From contig CAJJQT010000039.1 in NCBI GenBank assembly GCA_905193995.1, positions 1 to 10,993 of the forward strand: a DNA stretch of 10,993 nt, given 5' to 3'. The position numbers and the translations under genes are program-made. This stretch comes from an uncultured Porphyromonadaceae bacterium. GTDB taxonomy: Bacteria; Bacteroidota; Bacteroidia; Bacteroidales; Muribaculaceae. The notes under the pieces were generated by a model. The model did not search any database. It saw nothing but the letters and a program-made list of their open reading frames with translations, and had not been told where the DNA came from. Of this stretch, positions 6,227 through 10,993 are shown one piece after another. The number at the start of each line of letters is the position of its first letter. Positions within the stretch are counted from its first letter, which is position 1.

Positions 6227-8023
6227 ATGAAAATCAAAAGACATATATTCGGTCTGCTTGCAGCGACCGCCCTGGCCGCAGGCACGTGGTCGTGCACGGA
6301 TCTCGACGAAGTGACCTTCGACCGCATCGACGCCTCGACCTACTATCAGGACGAAAGCTCCGTCAAGGGAGCCGTGGCCTCAATCTATGCCAGTGCCGCC
6401 AGCGGCTTTCTGGAATACTTCTGGTATCTGAACGAATTTCCCGCCGACCAGATCGCATGGCGCACATGGAACGGCGGCGCGTGGGGCTACGACGAGGCCG
6501 CCAAGTTCGTGCTCTCGAGCCAGACCTGGAATTCCGAATCGGTGATCATACGTCAGGCATGGGAACACGCCTGGGAGACGGTAGGTCTGTGCAACACGCT
6601 CATCAACGACCTCGAACAGCTCAATCCGGCAGCGCTGGCCATGACCGACGTGCAGCTCAGATCATATATCGCCGAAGTACGCACCATGCGTGCCTGGGCC
6701 TATTACAACAACTTCGAGCTCTGGGGCGGCGCTCTGCCCCTGAACGTGTCGGTAGGCGGTGACATCCCCGGCTCGGCCGATCCCGACTTCAACAAGGGCT
6801 GCGAGGTGATCTGGAACTTCATCGCCGACGAGCTCGACGGCTGCTATGCCGACCTGACCGCCGAGGACGGCTCAAGCGCCACGCGCAACCGCATGAACCA
6901 GGGCATGAACCGCATGCTGAAGATGCGCCTGCTGCTCAACTCGCAGCTCTTCACGGGCGTCGACCGCTACAGCGAGTGCGCGACGCTGTGCCAGGAAATC
7001 ATCGACGGCAAGTACGGCACATACAACCTGGCATCGGACTACCGCACCATCTACAGCGTGGGCAACGCCAACTGTCCCGAAGTGGTGTTCGCCTTCGCCA
7101 TGGAGGCCGGCCGAATGACCAACAACAACCGCAATACCCCCTTCCTGCCCTACAACTACGGAGACATCCTCGGCGGCGCATGGAGCCAGTCGGGCTGGAA
7201 CTGCACCTGCCTCGTACCGTCGAAGGACAACACCGGCACACTCGTGCCCAACGCCGGCAGCGAAGGTGCCAAGAGCTTCCTGTTCGACTACGGCGACAAG
7301 CTGGGCGCTCCCTTCGACCGCATGAATGACAAGGATATCCGCAAGCAGCCCTTCAAGTGCGACGCCGCAGGCAACTGGCAGGGAATTTTCGCCATGGGCG
7401 CCCAGACCAACTATCTGACAGGCGAGCCTGTGCTGGCCGACGCCGACCTGCAGGACAAGCCGCTGATCTACGTCGACCAGGTAGGCACCTTCCTCAACCT
7501 GGGGCGCCAGCTCGAACCCGTCATGAGCCCACGCTGGGGACAGACCAATTCGGGCTTCCGCGTGCTGCGCTACCCGGTCTACCCCTCGTCGGCCGGTCTT
7601 GACTGGCGCGACGCCGGCCAGGTCGAATTCCGCCTCGCCGAAGTCTACTACACCCTGGCCGAGTGCCGCCTGCGCGCCGGCAGCGCCGATGCCGCCCGCC
7701 AGCTCGTCAACGAAGTGCGCCAGCGCTACTATGCCCCCGGCGATGCCGCCGAGATCGAAAAGCCCGGCCCCGGCTTCGACAGCTTCGATGCCGACTGGAT
7801 GCTGAGCGAGTGGGGGCTCGAGTTCCTCGACGAGGGGCGCCGCCGCCGCACCGACCTGCGCCGCTTCGACAAGTTCACCCAGGGCCAGTGGTGGTTCTTC
7901 GGCCGCGCCACCGAGACCGACCGCGAGCTCCCCGCCAGGCGCGACCGCCGCTACGAGTGGTATCCGCTGCCCCAGGTGGCCCTGATGGTCAATCCGGGCC
8001 TGGTTCAGAATCCCAACTATTAA
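6227..8023 (+). CDS. susD: SusD/RagB-family surface glycan-binding lipoprotein
   Basis: A 598-aa lipoprotein that forms the lid of the SusC transporter and binds the incoming glycan. The signal peptide ends at a lipobox-type site (TWSC, Cys23), followed by TDLDE, an acidic stretch resembling the Bacteroidetes lipoprotein export signal that sends proteins to the cell surface. The usual SusD plan is visible: an N-terminal SusD-like region with TPR-type helices, a Trp-rich loop (Trp78, Trp81, Trp86, Tyr88) that may supply aromatic stacking for sugar binding, the late-family motif WGLEFLDEGRRRRTDLRRFD at about 528-547, and the C-terminal signature WYPLPQVALMVNPGLVQNPN. Length is at the upper end of the usual 500-600 aa. 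It lies 19 nt after susC and 21 nt before the CBM26 lipoprotein gene. The family call is secure; starch specificity comes from the neighbours, and assigning the Trp-rich loop to the binding site is a guess. Confidence 0.94.
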   Translation: MKIKRHIFGLLAATALAAGTWSCTDLDEVTFDRIDASTYYQDESSVKGAVASIYASAASGFLEYFWYLNEFPADQIAWRTWNGGAWGYDEAAKFVLSSQTWNSESVIIRQAWEHAWETVGLCNTLINDLEQLNPAALAMTDVQLRSYIAEVRTMRAWAYYNNFELWGGALPLNVSVGGDIPGSADPDFNKGCEVIWNFIADELDGCYADLTAEDGSSATRNRMNQGMNRMLKMRLLLNSQLFTGVDRYSECATLCQEIIDGKYGTYNLASDYRTIYSVGNANCPEVVFAFAMEAGRMTNNNRNTPFLPYNYGDILGGAWSQSGWNCTCLVPSKDNTGTLVPNAGSEGAKSFLFDYGDKLGAPFDRMNDKDIRKQPFKCDAAGNWQGIFAMGAQTNYLTGEPVLADADLQDKPLIYVDQVGTFLNLGRQLEPVMSPRWGQTNSGFRVLRYPVYPSSAGLDWRDAGQVEFRLAEVYYTLAECRLRAGSADAARQLVNEVRQRYYAPGDAAEIEKPGPGFDSFDADWMLSEWGLEFLDEGRRRRTDLRRFDKFTQGQWWFFGRATETDRELPARRDRRYEWYPLPQVALMVNPGLVQNPNY

Positions 8024-8044
8024 TCATATCACAGACGAACTATC

Positions 8045-9769
8045 ATGAAGAAATTCAATATATTCAGCGTCCTGCTGATGATGCTCCTGCCCCTGCTTGG
8101 CGGCTGCTCCAAGGATGAGATAATATTCGACAGCGAGCTGCCGCGGTTCGAGCTCCGGCCGGGCTATCAGCTGCTCGAAGTCATCGTGCCGCAGGGTACG
8201 CTTGCCTCCGACAAGATCTACATCGTAGGCGAATTCAACGGCGGCATGGACGCCGTGGGTGATCCGCGCTGGCAGCTCGAAAAGGCCCCCGACACCGACG
8301 TCAAGTGGGGCGTATACCTCAATCCGGCCGACTTCGTCGCCGGCAAGACCCTGGCCGACGGCTACACCTTCGTGTCGGTGGAGCAGGGCGAGGAGCGCTC
8401 GCTCGAGAACACACCCGTGACTCACCGCGAGGCTCCGGCCGTCGGAGGCCGCATCAACGTGCTGGTCTACCGCTGGGCCGACTACTTCAACAAGCCCGCC
8501 GATCCCGACGAGATCGTCCACGACGGCTATGTGATCTACGTGGTCGACAATTCGGGCTACGACGAGCTGGCGATGTACGCCTGGGGCGACGCCGAGGCAT
8601 TCGGCGGATGGCCCGGAATCAAGCCCACCGGCAAGGTCGAGATCGACGGCGTCACCTACAAGTACTTCGATACCGGCGCCGCCAACGAGGGCCTGAACCT
8701 CAATCTGATCTTCAACAACAACAACGGCGGCAAGCAGCTGCCCGACTACAACGTGACGCTCAACCAGGACTTCTACCTCGAGCTGACGCCCGACGCCGTC
8801 AACGAGTTCGACCCGTCGAACGTGGTGACGCACGACGGATACGCGGTGTTCGTGGTCAACAATTCGGGCTGGGAGGAACTCTACCTCTACATGTGGGGTT
8901 CCGTCAATGACCTCAACGGCGCATGGCCCGGTATGAGTCCGACAGGCACGCAGGTGATTAACGGCGTGACCTACACTTACTTCGACCTCGGCGCGGCCAA
9001 CTGCGACGCCGGACTCGAAGAGCATGTGATACTCAACAACGGCAACGGCAAGCAGATCGACGATGTCGTGGTCTTCAGCCTCGACCGCGACGTTTACGTC
9101 GAACTCACCGCCTCGTCGGCCAAGGAAATCGATCCGGTCACCTACGTGCCATCGGCTCCCGATCCGGACCCCGACCCGACTCCGACACCTGCCGCAACTT
9201 ATAAGATCTACATCCAGAATCTCACGGGCTGGGCCGACTTCTACGTCTATGCCTGGGGCGACAAGGAAATCTTCGGCGGCTGGCCAGGTGCCGCGTCGGC
9301 CGTGACCGAGACCATCGGCGGCATCACCTTCACGGTATTCACCGTCGAAGGCAGCGGCGAGACCGAGAACCTGATCTTCAACGATAATGCGGGCAAGCAG
9401 TACGACGCCGCTGCCATCACTCTCGACAAGGACTATTACATCGTGGCAAATCCGGACGGTGCCGCGGTCATCGACCGCCCGGCAGCCTCGCATAAGATCT
9501 ATATCGACGACCGCACCGGCTGGCCCGCGCTCTACGTCTACGCCTGGGGCGATCAGGAAGTGTTCGGCGGCTGGCCCGGCGTCAGGGCCGAGGCTACAGC
9601 CACGGTCGACGGCGTCACCTACAAGGTACTGACCGTCGATGCTGACGGCGTGACCGAAAATCTGATCTTCAACGACAACGCCGGCCGCCAGTACGACGCC
9701 GTGTCGCTCAAGATCGACCGCGACTATACCGTAATTGCCCTTCCCGACAAGGCTGAAATCAAAGAGTAA
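8045..9769 (+). CDS. Surface starch-binding lipoprotein with four CBM26-like modules (SusE/SusF position)
   Basis: A 574-aa lipoprotein: signal peptide with lipobox LGGC (Cys21), followed by SKDE, an acidic surface-export signal. Residues about 30-145 form an N-terminal domain with KIYIVGEFNGG (57-67), resembling beta-sandwich starch-binding domains in style. Four repeats of about 90-100 aa follow, at about 160-257, 264-364, 386-477 and 482-574. Each has a conserved Y-x-W-G-(16 or so)-W-P-G core (for example YVYAWGDKEIFGGWPG in repeat 3), then an (I/V)(F/L)N(N/D) strand and, in all four, a nearby K-Q or R-Q pair. This is the pattern of CBM26, a module that binds starch through aromatic residues. 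A proline/aspartate linker (PDPDPDPTPTP, 372-382) separates repeats 1-2 from 3-4. The protein should hold starch at the cell surface for the amylase and SusCD, as SusE and SusF do in B. thetaiotaomicron, though it does not look like a simple copy of either. It has no catalytic motif. Confidence 0.88.
   Translation: MKKFNIFSVLLMMLLPLLGGCSKDEIIFDSELPRFELRPGYQLLEVIVPQGTLASDKIYIVGEFNGGMDAVGDPRWQLEKAPDTDVKWGVYLNPADFVAGKTLADGYTFVSVEQGEERSLENTPVTHREAPAVGGRINVLVYRWADYFNKPADPDEIVHDGYVIYVVDNSGYDELAMYAWGDAEAFGGWPGIKPTGKVEIDGVTYKYFDTGAANEGLNLNLIFNNNNGGKQLPDYNVTLNQDFYLELTPDAVNEFDPSNVVTHDGYAVFVVNNSGWEELYLYMWGSVNDLNGAWPGMSPTGTQVINGVTYTYFDLGAANCDAGLEEHVILNNGNGKQIDDVVVFSLDRDVYVELTASSAKEIDPVTYVPSAPDPDPDPTPTPAATYKIYIQNLTGWADFYVYAWGDKEIFGGWPGAASAVTETIGGITFTVFTVEGSGETENLIFNDNAGKQYDAAAITLDKDYYIVANPDGAAVIDRPAASHKIYIDDRTGWPALYVYAWGDQEVFGGWPGVRAEATATVDGVTYKVLTVDADGVTENLIFNDNAGRQYDAVSLKIDRDYTVIALPDKAEIKE
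8522..9766 (+). repeat. Four tandem CBM26-like coding repeats
   Basis: The repeat units lie at about 8522-8815, 8834-9136, 9200-9475 and 9488-9766 within the lipoprotein gene. Units 1 and 2 share D-G-Y openings, the G-A-A-N insertion and an N/D-P end; units 3 and 4 share K-I-Y-I openings, TENLIFNDNAG and QYDA. This pairing, together with the linker at about 9158-9190, suggests that a two-module ancestor diverged and each half duplicated, or that each pair arose separately. The nucleotide identity between units 3 and 4 is visibly high around the YAWGD core. Confidence 0.8.
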
Positions 9770-9775
9770 ACGATC

Positions 9776-10963
9776 ATGAAGAAAATTCTTAAGGCAACTG
9801 CCGCCCTGCTGGCGGCGATATCGGCATCCTGCACGTCGTATGAGATCGACATGCCCGAAAATCCGGCTCCCCCGGCCGAAGGCCCCGAAGTGCCCGTGAA
9901 TGTCATCTACGAGGCAAATCCGCGCTTCTTCGGCGAGGATGGCTGCCTCGGCAAGCTGACGGCCCGGGTCCCCGCCATCTCCGAGATGGGCTGCGACATA
10001 CTGTGGGTAATGCCCGTCTGCACTCCCGGCGAGCTCAAGGCTATCGGATCGCCATACTGCATCCGCGACTTCAAGCAGATCAATCCCCGCTACGGCACCA
10101 TGGCCGATTTCAAGGCGCTGGTCGCCGCGGCTCACGCACAGGGCATGAAAGTGGTGCTCGACTGGATCGCCAACCACACTTCGTGGGACAATCCGTGGAT
10201 CACCTCGCACCCCGACCGCTATAAGAAGGATGGCGCGGGCAACATCGTGAGTCCCGACAACTGGCCCGATGTGGCTCAGCTTGACTATAACAACCCCGTG
10301 ACAGCCGAAGCCATGGAGGATGCCATGACCTACTGGGTGACCGAGGGCGGTGTCGACGGATTCCGCTGCGACTTCGCCGAGGGTGTGCCTCACGAATTCT
10401 GGGCAAAGGTCATCGCCGATCTGCGCGCCGCACGCCCCGGCCTGATCATGATCGCCGAAGCTTCCGACTACAGTTTCTACGACGACGGCTTCGACATGAT
10501 CTACGACTGGAACTCGTCGCGGGCCATATCGGCCGCATTCCAGGGAGGCAAGGCGTCCGAAGTGGTCACCGAGGCTGCCGACGCACTCGCCAAGGTGCCT
10601 GAGGGCAAGTCGATCCTGCGCTATGTATTCAACCACGACGTAGCCGCCGAGAACAGCATCGACCGTATGTACGGCTCCGTTGACGCGATCCCGGCCGCAT
10701 ACGTGCTGGCGGCGATGCTCAACGGCACGCCCATGATCTACTCGTCGATGGACGTAGAGGGCCTGAGCGGCCGGCTGTCGTTCTTCGACTACCGCACGCT
10801 CGATTTCTCGGCTAAGCTGACGGCCGAATACCGCGCCGTCAACGACGCCTTCATCCGCTCGGCAGAGGTCCGCCGCGGCGAACTCGCCGGATATTCTACT
10901 TCGTCGGTCGTATGCTTCACGCGCTCGATTCCGGGCCGCAGCATGCTCGTGGCGGCCGCGTAG
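9776..10963 (+). CDS. GH13 alpha-amylase lipoprotein, apparently cut short at the C-terminus
   Basis: A 395-aa glycoside hydrolase family 13 enzyme expected to cleave alpha-1,4 bonds in starch at the cell surface, in the role SusG plays in B. thetaiotaomicron. The signal peptide ends in a lipobox (SASC, Cys19). The four GH13 conserved regions are present: region I DWIANHTS (129-136), region II GFRCD with the catalytic nucleophile Asp199, region III IAEAS with the acid/base Glu228, and region IV YVFNHD with the transition-state Asp288. The (beta/alpha)8 barrel therefore looks complete. What is missing is the C-terminal beta-sandwich (domain C): the frame reaches RGELAGYSTSSVVCFTR and MLVAAA, which is normally the beginning of that domain, and stops at TAG 10961-10963. 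The other forward frame from 10960 reads VDMRLRGDSRA to the window end, so a one-base loss in the GC-rich run 10951-10960 is a real possibility. It starts 6 nt after the CBM26 gene. It has no carbohydrate-binding module of its own, unlike SusG. Confidence 0.9.
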   Translation: MKKILKATAALLAAISASCTSYEIDMPENPAPPAEGPEVPVNVIYEANPRFFGEDGCLGKLTARVPAISEMGCDILWVMPVCTPGELKAIGSPYCIRDFKQINPRYGTMADFKALVAAAHAQGMKVVLDWIANHTSWDNPWITSHPDRYKKDGAGNIVSPDNWPDVAQLDYNNPVTAEAMEDAMTYWVTEGGVDGFRCDFAEGVPHEFWAKVIADLRAARPGLIMIAEASDYSFYDDGFDMIYDWNSSRAISAAFQGGKASEVVTEAADALAKVPEGKSILRYVFNHDVAAENSIDRMYGSVDAIPAAYVLAAMLNGTPMIYSSMDVEGLSGRLSFFDYRTLDFSAKLTAEYRAVNDAFIRSAEVRRGELAGYSTSSVVCFTRSIPGRSMLVAAA

Positions 10964-10993
10964 ACATGCGCCTCCGTGGCGACAGCCGCGCGT

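Noticed and set aside
8024..10636. An 870-codon open frame antisense to the CBM26 and amylase genes (also long antisense frames at 1636-3213, 3253-4542 and 4927-5757).
   Set aside because: They lie opposite genes with clear family motifs, their translations look like low-complexity shadow protein, and GC-rich third positions in the real genes remove antisense stop codons. No promoter or domain supports them.
10952..10959. GCGGCCGC, a NotI site, near the amylase stop, as a hint of cloning-vector sequence.
   Set aside because: It is in frame with the gene and explained by GC-rich codons; the bases after it do not resemble a vector and read as plausible coding sequence one frame over.

Overview
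The window reads as chromosomal DNA from a GC-rich member of the Bacteroidales. Muribaculaceae is my best guess and Barnesiella- or Alistipes-like relatives are possible; this rests on protein style and base composition, not on a marker gene. Supporting signs are a SusC/SusD pair, lipoproteins with acidic residues after the lipobox cysteine, no Shine-Dalgarno sequences, promoters resembling the Bacteroidetes TTTG-N20-TAnnTTTG pattern, and GC-rich genes separated by AT-rich intergenic DNA.

Layout. Positions 1-1121 (minus strand) hold a two-gene unit: a secreted beta-propeller protein with PD40/TolB-like repeats (207-1121), followed 4 nt later by the start of a secreted N-acetylmuramoyl-L-alanine amidase-like protein that runs off the left edge. 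A 232-nt AT-rich divergent region (1122-1353) carries candidate promoters for both directions. On the plus strand comes a 549-aa membrane-spanning SusR/DUF6377-type regulator (1354-3003). A 237-nt AT-rich region (3004-3240) has a candidate promoter, a tandem 8-mer and a leader hairpin. Then follows a tight four-gene starch-type polysaccharide utilization locus: susC (3241-6207), susD (6227-8023), a surface lipoprotein with four tandem CBM26-like starch-binding modules (8045-9769), and a GH13 alpha-amylase lipoprotein (9776-10963). Gaps inside this unit are 19, 21 and 6 nt.

How the genes probably work together. The amylase and the CBM26 lipoprotein would sit on the outside of the outer membrane, capturing and cutting starch or another alpha-glucan. 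SusD passes oligosaccharides to the TonB-dependent transporter SusC. The upstream regulator would sense alpha-glucan fragments in the periplasm and activate the susC promoter. No GH97 or neopullulanase gene is present, so periplasmic processing enzymes must be encoded elsewhere or beyond the right edge.

Points worth checking: the amylase stops before its expected C-terminal beta-sandwich, with a readable alternative frame right at the stop; both predicted plus-strand transcripts begin with a small perfect hairpin at nearly the same distance from the -7 box; the regulator has a lipobox as well as an internal transmembrane helix; and the SusE/F-position protein has four CBM26 repeats. I see no tRNA, rRNA, CRISPR array, insertion sequence or phage gene. 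The overall plan (a starch utilization locus) is a known type; I do not see a wholly new system.
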